From Silene latifolia (taxonomy: Eukaryota > Streptophyta > Magnoliopsida > Caryophyllales > Caryophyllaceae), in assembly GCF_048544455.1 (NCBI RefSeq), contig NC_133531.1:68610099-68674098 (forward strand): a DNA stretch of 64,000 nt, in the 5' to 3' direction. Both the position numbers and the translations under genes were made by a program. Below are positions 1 to 11,565 of this stretch, piece after piece. Positions within the stretch are counted from its first letter, which is position 1. Each line of letters begins with the position of its first letter. The notes under the pieces are model-generated. The model searched no databases, was not told the DNA's origin, and saw only the letters and a program-made list of their open reading frames with translations.

Positions 1-831
1 TGCATATGCTTCTACCAATTAGTATGCCAAATAATCTAAATGCAATCCTAAATTCACATTGTTTATACCGCATCAATCAAAATAAAGCCACATAGTCATT
101 AACATAAAGAGGAAAAAGGAGATTGGAAAGATCATACCATGCTTTCTTCAATATCCTCATGTCTCGGATGTGGCATAGTCGATCAATGTGAAAAAGAATG
201 AACAAACACAATATATACAAACAATATATACAAGACTACACTAAAAAGGAAATGAACATGTTTTTGATTTTTTTCAATTTTTTAATTTTTATGGTTTTTG
301 ATTTTATGAAATAAAATGACATGTTTTTGGGATTTTTCAAAAAATTTCAATTTTTTATCATTTTTGGAATATAAATTCCCATCCCCCACTTTATTTTGGA
401 CATTGTCCTCAATGTACATGTAAGAGTAGGTATAAAAAGAAAATACATGTTTTTGAATTTTTTTGATTTTTTGAAATAAAGTACAAATGCAATGATATGA
501 TATGAATGAATGCATGCTCTAACAAAATGCAATTCTATATGACATATATAACAAATGAATGCAATCTAAACTATACTATATGATGCATGATTTCTAGTAA
601 GCTATGGTCACCTATGATCAAACCTCCCCAGACCGATTTAAACACTATTTCTAGTGTAGAAATGAATAGGTTTGGCCAGTAGTGACTATGCATGAATTCT
701 AGTCTATATGCAAATAACTACATGAATCATGTGAGATATACTACAATGCAAACTAATCTAATCATGTGAGATATATTACAATGCAAACTATACATGAGAA
801 ATAGGGAAAGAAGGGTCTTACAATTATGATC
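1..831 (-). other. 3' non-coding region of element G
   Basis: AT-rich sequence with no credible ORF. It lies between the last ORF and the presumed 3' LTR off the left edge. A direct repeat of about 29 bp (near 726-754 and 761-789, core ATCATGTGAGATATA) is the only internal structure seen. Runs such as TTTTTGATTTTTT recur at 262-300 and 450-475. Confidence 0.5.
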
Positions 832-2349
832 TCAATCAAAGCCTCTATCATTAAGGTTATCATCATCTTCACTTTTTTCTTCTTCCTCTCCTCCTCTTTG
901 GTCATCTTCATTCATGCCTTGGTTTGGGAACACAAGGTGTGGTTGCACCCAAGAAGGCCTAGGACCATTAGGATCAATAAACCCTTGTTGTGCCATATGA
1001 TAGTATTGAGGATAAAGGGCCAAATAGTTGTCTTCTTGCCCTCAGTGGATCCTAACATCCATGTTTCTTATCATACCCATCAATATATCCATGGCCGATG
1101 GCGGGCTACTCGGGCGAGGGGGAGGAGGTGCATAGGGTCGGTAAACATGGGGGTATAGAGGTATCTCCGCATAAGAGGGCCGAACACCATGAAGGAATGG
1201 TGGAAATCCAAGGCTTGGACCTTGGGACGGTGGTGGTGCATGGGAAGGAGTAGAAGGTGCCTCCTCACGTCTCCTAGGTGGTGGAACCCCAATCCTCTCA
1301 ATGGGGAGGAGGTAGCTTGGCATAGGTGCAAGGTAACTCGACCTAGGTGTGGTAGGAGGAAGGTCCCAACAAGGATGGGTGAATGTAGTGCTTCCCTTGG
1401 TGTACCAATCAATACCTCCCAAATCATTATATTTGCACCATTTGTGATGCCTAAAGATAGCCTTCTCATCAACTATATTATCTCTGGGTAGAGCCACATA
1501 CCTCCCATCATCATTAAACCCCGGACATAGAACATTGGCCATCCTAGTCACAAGACCACCCATCACAATTCCCTTTGATTTTGTCGCACCCCTTGAAAGA
1601 TTTCGAAATCGGACAAGTAATTCAAGAGCGGGATTAAAGTTGTACTTTGGCAAACCTTGGACATTCAAATACGACTCAAGAAAAGTCATGTCAAGTTGAC
1701 TCACACATCCCGTGTCACTCCTACCATGAATAGTCCCCGCTATAAATAAATGCCACACTCTAATAACCGGATGATCAATGTAAAAGGCATGACACCTTTT
1801 AAAACCTTCTAATTCCAACCCGGTGATTGATCTCCACAAATGTGACTCCGTGAACCCCACGGGCTTTTTAAGGCCGGTCTCGGGTATCACAAGCCCAAAA
1901 ATTTCACCAAAGGTACCCAAATGTATTTGATGGGTCTCATTACACAACCTAAATTCCAAAGACACCCCATATCTCTCTCCTTCAAATACTTTGAGACTAC
2001 ACAAGATTTCCAAGGTGAGGCTAAGATATGTTTCCTCATGTATATTAAATAAAGTCTCAAGACCCATTCCTCTAAATAAGGACTCGGTTTGTTCTTCAAT
2101 ACCAAGTTTATCTAAAGTTTGACGACAAATAAAACGAGTAGGTTCGAAATCCTTACCAAGTAGTTTCAAAAATCGCCTCCTATGCTCATTTTTTATGAAT
2201 ACTACCTCCGGGAAATCATCAAGTTGCTCAATCTCCGGTACTAGCTCCTCTTCTTGCATTTGGAACTCCGGTGGAGCATTAGAATTGCTTCCTTTCCTTC
2301 TTTTTGATCCCTTAGAAGTAGTAGCCTTACTCTTGCCCCAAAAACTCAT
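832..2349 (-). pseudogene. Athila-type ORF (ORF1/env-like position), one internal stop
   Basis: The frame most likely starts at 2349 (MSFWGKSK), eight codons inside a slightly longer ORF that starts at 2373. The N-terminus is basic and rich in K, S and G. The central part carries block features of the plant Athila ORF family (Pfam 'ATHILA ORF-1'), such as YLSLTLEILCSL and WHLFIAGTIHGRSDTG; its biochemical function is unknown. A Pro-rich segment follows. A TGA at 1042-1044 stops the frame, but the same frame stays open for 69 more codons and ends in an acidic tail (GGEEEEKSEDDD) at 832. The stop therefore looks like a recent nonsense mutation. I see no clear signal peptide or membrane anchor. 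Family match is good; role unknown. Confidence 0.75.
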
Positions 2350-2373
2350 TGTTGTAGTCTTGAAATCCACCAA

Positions 2374-3281
2374 GTATCACTACCCAATAATGCTTCAAAT
2401 TTCCACAAATAAGAGCCAAACAACCTTGAAAATGCCTTACAAGAACACTAAAAGTAATGTAGTGAAGCTAGGAGGCAAAAATCAAACCCGAAAATCAATT
2501 GTTGCTCACGGATTTTTGGAGCTCCAATTTTTGAAATGATGAAAATGGGTGATTTTGTGCAATTAGAAGGTTGGAAAGTTGGTTTTTATTGTGTAGAAAT
2601 GGATTAGAATGATTTTTAGAGTAATTTGATGGTGATTTGGTTGGATTTTATGGTTATTTGGGTGAGTTTTGTGAGTTGAGGTTGAGCTTGAAGGTAGAAG
2701 ATGAAGATGGTAGGTGAGCTTTCAGTGTAGAGTGAAATTGTGGCTGAAAAACAAGAGCATTCACGGGTTATAGGCTGAACACGGGTGGGGTAGGATTAAC
2801 TTGCCCGTGATACTGAGCATTTTCTGCATTCTGAGGGTGGACCCGCTCGGGACAGATCTGACCCGCTCGGGTTGTGGGTGAACCCGCTCCAGATGAACTC
2901 AACCCGCTCGGGTTGACAGTAAAGACGAGCATTTTTCTTAAAATCCGCTCGGATTCTTTGTCAGAGAACTTTTCTTCTTTTCTTGGCCTTCAACCCGCTC
3001 GGATTGAGCACGGGACGAGCATATTTTTTTAAATTTCGACCCAACACCTTTCTTATGATAACAAAGTTACTCACAAGCCCAAATTATCCATTTTCTTAAT
3101 TTCTTTACATTTTTCATCTTCTCATTTTCATTAATTTCCTTCAAAAACTCAATTAAAATATGAGATCCCTCCCTTTCATCTCTCATGCAATTAAATGAAT
3201 GCAAAACTACACTAAATGCATATATACAAATTAATGGTTATTAAGGGACTCCATCAAACCAAAGATTATCAATAAACAATT
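2374..3281 (-). repeat. Spacer of G with ACCCGCTCGGGT-type palindrome cluster
   Basis: Non-coding spacer between the two ORFs of G. At about 2760-3020 it holds repeated GC-rich words in otherwise AT-rich DNA: ACCCGCTCGGG several times, plus partial forms such as ATCCGCTCGGAT and GACGAGCAT. Related words recur in the LTR of the same element. The rest is featureless. Confidence 0.6.
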
Positions 3282-4322
3282 TCATGGAAGATTATCACTA
3301 GCACTCAAAGCACGTAGAAGTCGGTCAAATTCTTGATAGTGAGAAATAAATAGGCATGGATAACAACACAAAATTATGCAATGAAATAATGCCCAAGTAA
3401 GAGACCGAACAAGCATGTCAAGAACATTATGACAAAAATTATAAGAGAAATGATGGATGGTAGGAACATGAAATGGGTAGTTGGTTGGTAATTCACTCAA
3501 CTCATCCTCCAAATAGTCAAAATCACCACATTCAATGCAAGTGCTCTCATTATCTTCCAAGGTGATTTTAAGAGTGTCTATTTGAGGTTCCCAAATGTCC
3601 TCAACATATTCCTCATCCCAACAAGGTCCATTATCAAAGGGGTTGTCGTAACAAGGCTCACCAAGTTCAACACAATTGTCTCCCTCAAATATGTCATCCT
3701 CAAAGGGTGAGTTTTCACTCAATCTCATATCCATATCATTCTCACTTTGCCCATTAACATCAAATTCTATGGAGATTGAGTTCATTGGTACACAAGAAGA
3801 GTAGGATGGCGGCATCCAAGTATTAGTTTCACAATCAAGAATGTACTCCTCCTCATCATCACTGTCCTCATCTAGCACTCCATCTTCCCAAGGTGGGGTA
3901 ATTTTGTGGGCATAGTAGGTTGACTCAAGGTTATAGGAAGGTTTCTCATCCTCACAAATCTCATTTTCATCATAGTTTTCCTCAATGAATTTTTGAAATG
4001 TGGTTTTTATCACTTCTATACCTTCCTTGGCATTTTCAAATATGTCATGTATAGTTTGCTTGAGACAATGAATGGTCATGAACTCAACAAATTCCCAAAA
4101 TTCCTCAAAACTCATCTCACATATCCTACCACCACTCAAGTGAAATGCCAAGTTGCGGGTCTCAAGGTTCATGACATTATAAAATACACAACATGCTTCA
4201 TAATTTGAAAGAGTAAAACCATGATGCTAAGCATGAGTCATATAATCTTCAAATCTTGCAACATATTTATCAAATGATTCATTTTCATATTGCCAAAAAG
4301 TGAATGTAGACATGTTGAGCAT
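3282..4322 (-). pseudogene. Gag-like ORF of element G, one internal stop
   Basis: The frame can be read from ATG at 4322 to 3282 (about 347 codons) with a single in-frame TAG at 4227-4229. The part after the stop is open for 296 codons from an internal Met at 4172. The N-terminal part (SFDKYVARFEDYM, then CCVFYNVMNLETRNLAFHLSGG, then EEFWEFVEFM) has the spacing of the retrotransposon gag domain: ERF-like, then FY, TR and GG. The C-terminal half is very acidic and ends with a hydrophobic, Cys-rich stretch (ALFHCIILCCYPCLFI) that could be a membrane segment. It lies just downstream of the primer-binding site, as gag should. The acidic tail replaces the expected zinc knuckle and pol, so this is a gag-derived product of a non-autonomous element. 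Confidence 0.6.
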
Positions 4323-4407
4323 ATGAAATAGAGCAAGTACAATAAAACTCAAGAAAAAGAAGCACAACTAAAACTAGACAAAAGAACAATTCAAATAAAC
4401 AACACCG

Positions 4408-4425
4408 TCCCCGACAACGGCGCCA
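4408..4425 (-). promoter_or_regulatory. Primer-binding site of G (tRNA-Asp type)
   Basis: The minus strand reads TGGCGCCGTTGTCGGGGA, the primer site typical of Athila elements and complementary to the 3' end of tRNA-Asp. It is three bases from the LTR end. Confidence 0.85.
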
Positions 4426-4428
4426 TTT

Positions 4429-6096
4429 TGATGAGAGTGTCGTTGAGGCTCTCAATCAAACACATTTATAATTCTCAACAAAAAACTAGTTAGTGGTAAG
4501 TCGAGGTCGATCCATGGGACGGTGGTTACTCAAATTATTCAATCTAATTATGGTTGTGCTGGGGGTTGTCACAATTATAATGGGTTGATGATTCTAATCT
4601 AATAAAAGCAATAAACAAGCAACAAAAGGAAAGATGTAAACAAATGACTAAAAATGCTAGGATATCATGAGTTCATAAGTAAATCATGGGAGTTGATCAT
4701 ACAAACATGTTCTCAATTATAAGCAAGCAATTATTGTTGTAAAGGAACCGAGTTGGTTTATGTCTTACGGTTCTTAGGAAGAGTTGGGTCCCGGAGCCGA
4801 ATCGATTAGATTGTACAACACCTACAAGTCGACTTACTTTCCCCCTAATCACTTCTATGCATGGTCTAACAAGACTCGAGTTGGTTTATATCTTACAAGT
4901 CAAGTTCAATAGATAAGAGATGGTTGTAAATGCAAGGATTCATAGGCTTAGCATTTCATCAAACATAACATGTGCATAGGTTGACATCACAACAAGCAAG
5001 CAAATTAATTATGTGGGAACATATTAGATTAAGCATGAATCAATCTCCATGTTGGTTTCCCTAATTACCCATTAATCCTAGCTAAGAGACTACTCACTCA
5101 TTATCAAGTTTGACATGCTAACAAGGTTGTCAATCATATTAACAAGGCAAAACTTGATGAACAAGTAAGAAAGATTAACAATAATTAAAAAGGATTAAGA
5201 GGATTATACCTATGGAGTTTCCAAAATAATAATGCAAAGAATAATAGAAGTACTTGATGATTGATGGAAGGTTATCAATCTCCCAATAAACCCAAATGAT
5301 ATTCTAATTACCCAATAATAAATTTGAATTACTCAATAATAAACTTGAACAATAATTAAGGAAACATTAATGTGTAATTTGTGGACAGATTAAAGAGTAA
5401 TCTATTCTAATCTACTCCTAATGAAAGCTTAACCTAATCTAAAGAAAGATTGATTTAATCTAATGAAAACTTGATGATTTGATTATTACAAATGGGGTAT
5501 ATATAATAGAGCATCATTAGGTTAAGCAAGGGCAAAATAGTAAATAACAATGCTAAATGTTGGGTAGGGAATCACTCCTCTCAGAAAAGATGTCGGTCTC
5601 CTTTTAGCTAGTCCTTGAAAAATATGCGCGGATCATGGTTCACGTAGCAAGGAAAAACTTCATGTCCAGCAATACGCTCGTCCCGAGCTGAAAATGAGCA
5701 TCCAGAGCTTCAACCCGATCGGGTTGAAATTGACCCGAGTGGGTTGTCCAGTATCCTGCTCCAGATAAGCTTGACCCGCGCGGGTTGAGCTGTTATTCCC
5801 TTTCTTTTTGCTTTTGAGCCTAAGATGCCTCTATATACTCTTTATTTCTTCTTCCTTGGTCATCATTCTTGCCTCCTCTTCATACTTAGTCCATCAAATA
5901 TCGTCAACAAGCTTCCAAATATGCGTGAAAGACGGGAATTTCCGCCTTATTATCTCATTTCCTACAAAACATATAGAATGCACTAGGAAAGCAAAATAGA
6001 AAGCATTTGACGGATAAAATGGTCATGAAATGTTATAAAATTATGCAAAATATGTTCAATTAGGGGACTAAATGTGCGCAATTATGAGTCACATCA
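4429..6096 (-). mobile_element. 5' LTR of element G
   Basis: On the plus strand it begins TGATGAGAGTG and ends GTCACATCA, giving a TGATG/CATCA terminal inverted repeat. It is 1668 bp long. The inner end adjoins the primer site and the outer end adjoins LINE-1 sequence. There is no ORF of note. A cluster of palindromic words lies at about 5690-5790 (CCCGATCGGG, GACCCGCGCGGGTT, CCCGAGTGGG). Confidence 0.75.
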
Positions 6097-7527
6097 GAGA
6101 CCCTCTCTCTCCTCTTCTCTTTACCTTATGCATGGAGTACCTATCAAGAATTTTGGATGTGGTAGCTCAGCAGGATGATTTTGGATTGCATCCTCTTTGT
6201 GGACATCTTAGATTAAATCACTTACTTTTTGCTGATGATCTATTACTCTTTTGTAAGGGTAATGAACAATCTATTATGTGGATTCTTAGAAGTTTTGCCA
6301 CTTTCTCTGCTGCCACTGGTTTATCTCTTAACAAAAGCAAGTCTGAGATTTATTTTAATTGGGTGGCTTCTCCTATAGTGAAAGATATTATGCATGTTTC
6401 AGGCTTCCATAGAGGGGCTCTATCTTTCAGATATTTAGGGGTGCCCATCTCTGCTAAAAAATTGACTAAGCATGAGGGCATGAAATTAACTGATAGGATA
6501 TTGGCCAGAATTCGAGGTTGGGGGACCAAGCATTTATCTTATGCAGGCAGGCTCACTCTGGTTACCTCTGTTCTCACTACTCTCCATTCATATTGGGCCT
6601 CTATTTTTCTGATTCCTAGTGCTATAATGAATAGAATCACATCTATTTGTAGAAACTTTCTGTGGTCTGGAAAATCTGAGTATCAGAAATCTCCTTCTAT
6701 CAGTTGGGATACTTGTTGTCTGCCTAAAGAGGAGGGAGGTTTCGGTATAAAAGATGCAAAGTGTTGGAACAAAGCCTTACTTGGGAAATATGCTTGGTGG
6801 TTAGCTACTAAACAAGACCATTTATGGGTTAAATGGGTAAAACATGTTTACTTAAAGGGTACAGCTTGGTCTACTTATACTCCCCCCCTCTGACTGTAGC
6901 TGGTCATGGAGGAAAATTACTCACACTATGCAAGTTTTCCACCAAGCATACACTGGATCCAAATGGTTGAATGATGCTGCTCCTTATACTGTTTAAGCTG
7001 GCTACCATTGGCTCGGAATCAAAGCACCAAAGGTTGAATGGAGGCATATTTGCTGGAATCAATTGAATGTCCCTAAATATTCTTTCATCTTCTGGTCAAT
7101 TATGCATTCTCGTCTTCTGACTAAGGATAGGCTGGTAAAGATGGGGGTTACAACTGATTACATGTGTGATATTTGTATGCTCCATCCTGAGGATCACCAA
7201 CATTTGTTTTATTCCTGTGATTATGCTCTTGCATGCAGCAGACTACTCCAAAAAGCATTGAGAATGAATCTCTCTGGGTCTGGTTTTGTTCTCTGGTTTT
7301 CTAGAACAAGGAGGTCAAAGTTTCAGCGCAGGTACATTGGAGCTTGTTATGTTGGACTTTTTTACTATATCTGGAGGGTTAGGAATGAAGCTCAGATTGA
7401 TCATTATATACGGGCACCTGCTAAGGTGGTACAGCTCGTCCTGACTGAAGTGCACTCTCGGTTTACTAGACGGAATTGCAGTAAATTGAAGCAACGTGAT
7501 ATGGAATGGTTGAATAGCATTCATTAA
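6097..7527 (+). pseudogene. LINE reverse transcriptase C-terminal half and zf-RVT domain
   Basis: Non-LTR reverse transcriptase fragment. It shows the DPLSPLLF block, the catalytic FADD box (6228-6239, FADDLLLFCKGN), the RYLGVPIS and LSYAGRLTLV blocks, and a C-terminal zf-RVT region (CDICMLHPEDHQHLFYSC, about 7165-7220). Two lesions are visible: a frame change at a run of seven C (6882-6888), after which the SWSWRKI block continues in another frame, and a TAA at 6994-6996. The last piece is open from 7063 to 7527. It would have primed and copied LINE RNA at the target; now it is inactive. Confidence 0.85.
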
Positions 7528-7632
7528 ATATTGCAGTCTGTATTGTTGATGTAATAACGTGATAGATGAAAAGTTGTACATAACTCTATTCTTTTGATTT
7601 ATATTACTTAACCTTTCCAAAAAAAAAAAAAC
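6097..7632 (+). mobile_element. LINE-1: 3' part of a plant L1-type LINE
   Basis: It begins in the middle of the reverse transcriptase (DPLSPLLF) at the outer end of G's LTR, runs through the C-terminal domains and a short 3' UTR, and ends in an A run at about 7619-7632. The missing 5' part is expected left of the window, beyond G. Sequence after the A run belongs to element A, so LINE-1 is inserted in A's LTR. Confidence 0.85.
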
Positions 7633-8409
7633 AATCATACATGAACAAGAAGGATTAAACATGGTAGCAAGCAGCAAAAGATTGATGATAACAAATGTAA
7701 ATAAAAAGAGAAAGAATTAAAGAGAAGCAAAAGATTAAGATTAAGATTAAAGAAAGAGATACAGATTACAAGTTTTTTCGATCCCATCAATAGTTCTAAA
7801 GTAAGAGTATGAGAGGGTAGAGAGTAAGAGAGAGATATCGTAGTCTAACCCCTCAAGAAGAAGTAGTATCACATACTACTTAACCTAATTTAAATCCTAA
7901 TTATAAAGCCCAACTCGAAATAAGGCAAAAACACGCGTACAAGGTGAAACCTCTCGATCGAGTGGAATGAAACCACTCGATCGAGGACAAAATTAGCAAT
8001 TCCTCTCGATCGAACAGAAATGGAGTTCGATCGAGTACTTCTTATATCAGCCTTCTCGATCGAGTATCAAAACAACTCGATCGAGTAAATCTTCAAAGGA
8101 TTAAGCATTCGATCGACTAATAAGTGGTCGATCGAGCTATATTAGCACGTAGGACTTCTTGACACCTTCCGAGGTCAGCTCACGCGTCGTTTAAGTGATA
8201 AATTCCATGCTCCGATTCCTTATTCTCCACAAATGCATTCAAATGAGACAAATTTATGCTCGGTTTATCTTCTTTCTGGTCCGTACCTGCAATTTTCACA
8301 AGACAAACCAAAGTAGACTATTCGGGGGTATTTGTAGCTTGATGCTACATAAATAGTACAGAAATGCGTGTAAAAATGAGTTAAAAACCTTTATAAAATA
8401 CACACATCA
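7633..8409 (-). mobile_element. 3' LTR (partial) of Athila-like element A
   Basis: The plus strand ends in CACACATCA at 8409, followed at once by a pyrimidine stretch that on the minus strand is the polypurine tract (TTTGGGGAGATT). The left part is cut by LINE-1. The orientation is therefore minus with the internal region to the right. No ORF. Confidence 0.6.
7951..8137. repeat. Cluster of eight TCGATCGA palindromes in A's LTR
   Basis: Eight copies of TCGATCGA occur within about 190 bp, most inside longer palindromes such as CTCGATCGAG or ACTCGATCGAGT, with unique AT-rich spacers of 10-25 bp. The same word is clustered in element F. Confidence 0.9.
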
Positions 8410-9442
8410 AATCTCCCCAAACCAAACCTTTAGCTTGTCCCCAAGCAAACTATGAATGCAACTAAGAACAACTAGTGGAACGGGACCAACTCATCGGCTA
8501 CAAATCATCCACCCAAACCAGTTTAATGCAACAACTAACAAAGTGGCAAATGATGAGTGCAAACGAATTAAATCAATGTCTCAAACTTACTGAACCGTCG
8601 ACCTTGCAAGACTCATAGATATCGGACTCTCACGGGTTTCTCATCACTCAAATTAGGCATATGGTGAGTATATAAGTGAAAGATAGAAAGAAGTAAAGAC
8701 ACTCACCTAACTCGACCTATAAGGGCATGCATGCAGTTTAACATGAACAAAATCTCTACAACCGTACATATGCATTCCCACCAACAAATGACCAAGACAC
8801 ATGCCGAGGGCTTACATTTGGGTAAGTGAGGTACTGGGTAAGAAGGGGCTAAGATGAATTTGGATATGTGGAGTTAGCAGCCAAGCTAGCAACAACGGGT
8901 CCATATTAGAGATACATCCCAACTTCAAACTCAATAAGTCAATACAAACCAGTGCTATATTGCAGCACAAAACTCACCAAACACCAATTGTTAACTCCCC
9001 ATAAGATATCTATAGAACCTGGGAGGAAAATCACAACATATTAAACTTCAGCTCATGATTTTTCATAATTTTTTCCTTTCTTTTTCAATTCTATTTCAAA
9101 TTTTTTTCTTTTTCACACCATTTTTTCTTTTCGTATTTTTCTTCTTTCCATTCTCTTAAACATTTCCACCAACTTCTCAAATCGGACAAAACCAAACCAC
9201 AATGAAACATTCCCAATAACTACTGATTACTAGCTCGGCTAGGATAGGCATAATTATAGATTGTAGCTAAACAGGACAAAGAAGGCAATTTGGCTATGTG
9301 AGACTCATGGGTAGAATGAAATAAAGGGAACTGCCTCTCCTAACATGTGTCACCATCCACAGACAAAATGCATACAGGTATTAAGAAGACTAAATTCATG
9401 CTTATGCAAATTGATGTTACACGCCTTATAGAGAGTACTACT
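8410..9442 (-). other. Internal non-coding region of element A (left part)
   Basis: Starts with the complement of a polypurine tract (AATCTCCCCAAACCAAACC). The rest holds no credible ORF; T-rich low-complexity sequence lies at about 9055-9165. It resembles the 3' non-coding part of Athila-type elements. It is interrupted by element B at 9443 and continues at 45235. Confidence 0.5.
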
Positions 9443-10783
9443 TGTTAGAAATTATTAATCTCATTAATTAGACATATTCATATATGTGAGAAATTATTTA
9501 GTCATAAAATAATTACAAATCTTATGCATGCAAACATAAATAGAAGTAAAGAAGAAATCATTGTTCTTACTATATGATTTCGGTTTTATGGGCACCAACA
9601 AGATCTCCTTCTTGTTAGTTCTTGAGCTTTCCAACAATGGATGAACAAGATTCAAGTTTAGAATCTCTCCCAAAAGCATATACCCAAGGAAACCTCTTAA
9701 AGACTAAAATAATATGATCTAGTATTAGGATTAGTCTTACTTAAAATTTTGACACAAAAATATTAATTTGTTGTCCTCTATTTCGGTTAAGAGGAGAAGA
9801 GATTAGTGAGTTTTATTTCTCTAGGATTTTCACAAATAGTAGAGAGTTTTTTTTGTCTATTTCCTTCTTACTCTAGAAATTATAGATTTTGAATGAATAA
9901 TTAATTAAAGAGAAAACTCCTTCTCTTTTTCTTTTGTTTTGGCTGAAAAAAGGGCTTGGGTAGGTTGCCCAATATTTTTCATTTTTGCTCTTCACAAGAG
10001 ACTAGGCATGCAACCCTAGTTATAGGTTTGTTCTTCTCAAGATGTCTAGTCTTGCATGCCTATAACCTAGGGTTATGATTGTGTCTCCATTTAAATATAA
10101 ACAACACACTATAAACTATATACTCCCACCCTTATTTTCGGTACATGCATAAAATGGAGAATCCATTTTATTTTTGTCATTTGTCAAATTGTGACAAATG
10201 TGACATGTTACTTGACATGTGAATTTGTAATGTATTTTTAACATATTAAAAATCAACATACTCATAAAATATGTCATTTACAAAATCGACTAGTAATTCG
10301 TAATTACTTGTACCAAAACGGTTTATCAAATTAAAAATTACAACGTCTTGTATTTATAATAAATTATTCATTCAATTTCAATTCCAAATTATTTCGTAAA
10401 CAATAATTTTATCTAAGTAATAAAACAATTCAATTACTTAGACCGTATCTAATATACTCGAATTACAATGAGACACGTTAATTTTACTCACAAAATCATC
10501 CGTCAATTTTAAGCAATTTAATTAACTCGTATCGGTATACGATTAATTAAATAATCAATTAAGAGTATTTCCCTATAGGTATGACCTAAGGGGATCAACT
10601 GATCACCACCGTCGCACGACAGTAATGTCAAACTCTAGTCAGCGAATCATTACCGATATGTGTGGACCAGTTGACTGTAAAAATATTACATCCCACATGT
10701 ATTCTAAAAATGAGATTTAAACATGTGATCATCATGATCAACAGTTGTGATCGCATTATTGTCGGAGGACACATATTCCAACA
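9443..10783 (-). mobile_element. 3' LTR of element B
   Basis: TG...CA ends (TGTTAGAAATT to ATTCCAACA on the plus strand). It matches 43894-45234. It contains the shared stem-loop at 10622-10653. Confidence 0.92.
10595..10674 (-). promoter_or_regulatory. Conserved LTR stem-loop (B, 3' LTR)
   Basis: Inner stem GTAATG (10622-10627) pairs with CATTAC (10648-10653) around a 20-nt loop containing the complement of CTAGAGTTTGA. An outer inverted repeat TCAACTG/CAGTTGA (10595-10601, 10668-10674) encloses it. The other LTRs carry the same fold with compensatory changes. The copy in the right LTR is at 45074-45105. Confidence 0.7.
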
Positions 10784-11565
10784 ATCTCCCACTTGTCATC
10801 GACAAGTGTGCGTCACCAATTCTCTTGTCCTATTACTATCTCCCACTCAATGCAAGGTGTCTTTCAGGTCGTACTTGCAAGTGATCATATCGAGAGTGGT
10901 TTCCTCGATCTGGAGAATAACTGATTGACCGGAATTTATCTACCATAGATACCTTCCAAGCGTGGCCACGCATTTCCAGTTCATTACTCCTCGAGTGGCC
11001 CTGAGATATCGTTTTAAACCTGACAAGGGGGTGGACAATTCCTATCGAACTATTCCCTTCGACTAGCCACATCCATCATAACCCAAAATATGCCCATTTG
11101 ACCCCATTTACGAAGGTCGTAGTAACACAAATCAAAGTTAATATGAAACTGTGCCACCTTAGGCGAACAGTCTTTAGTCAAAAGAATCGACTCAGTAGAA
11201 TACTATAGTAGCTCTCGCCACGACCAAGCTATATAAATTTGCCAGAACTCTATAAGCGGTCATAAGGCCCGACAAAGTGTTCCTAACAGTCTGCCTATGT
11301 GATCGACTAGTCATCTCATATGACTCTATGGCATTTGAACTTGCTATCAATCGCATCACACTCTAGTCACTTCGAGACGTCACCTCATACAAGTGACTAT
11401 GGGCGAATACCATGTTAATCCGGGTTCACTTTAACGGGGTTCAATATTGTCTTTACAACCCGTTTGGATGTAACAAAGTATAAAAGGAGTTTTCAGATTT
11501 TTAAAAACTCGAACGACAAATGTGATTATCATATGAGTAGTCAATACTTGATTACTACTTCATAT
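10784..11565 (-). other. Post-pol block of B: PPT, duplicated PPT core, hairpins
   Basis: Lies between the end of the RNase H relic and the 3' LTR. On the minus strand it ends in the polypurine tract AAGTGGGAGAT next to the LTR (10784-10794). A second AGTGGGAGAT is at 10838-10847. CACTTGTC and GACAAGTG form a hairpin that runs into the tract. Further up are the hairpins AGTCAT/ATGACT (11309-11325) and TAGTCACTT/AAGTGACTA (11364-11399). A 78-codon minus-strand ORF (10836-11072) ends in HLQVRPERHLALSGR. Homologous blocks occur in C and D. Confidence 0.75.

Larger units (their letters stand above)
1..6096 (-). mobile_element. Element G: non-autonomous Athila-like LTR retrotransposon, 3' LTR beyond window
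   Basis: On the minus strand the order is 5' LTR (4429-6096), primer-binding site, gag-like ORF, spacer, Athila-type ORF and 3' non-coding region. The 3' LTR should lie left of base 1. I see no protease, reverse transcriptase, RNase H or integrase, so copying would need enzymes from another element. The LTR ends exactly where LINE-1 coding sequence begins in mid-domain (6097), which suggests that G inserted into LINE-1. The Athila assignment rests on the primer site and the second ORF. Confidence 0.75.

Noticed and set aside
826-1491. Plus-strand ORFs over the Athila ORF
   Set aside because: They are antisense to a frame with family similarity and have none themselves.
7951-8137. CRISPR-like array (short repeats with unique spacers)
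   Set aside because: Repeat words are 8-14 bp palindromes with uneven spacing, in plant LTR DNA; no cas genes. They are LTR word clusters.
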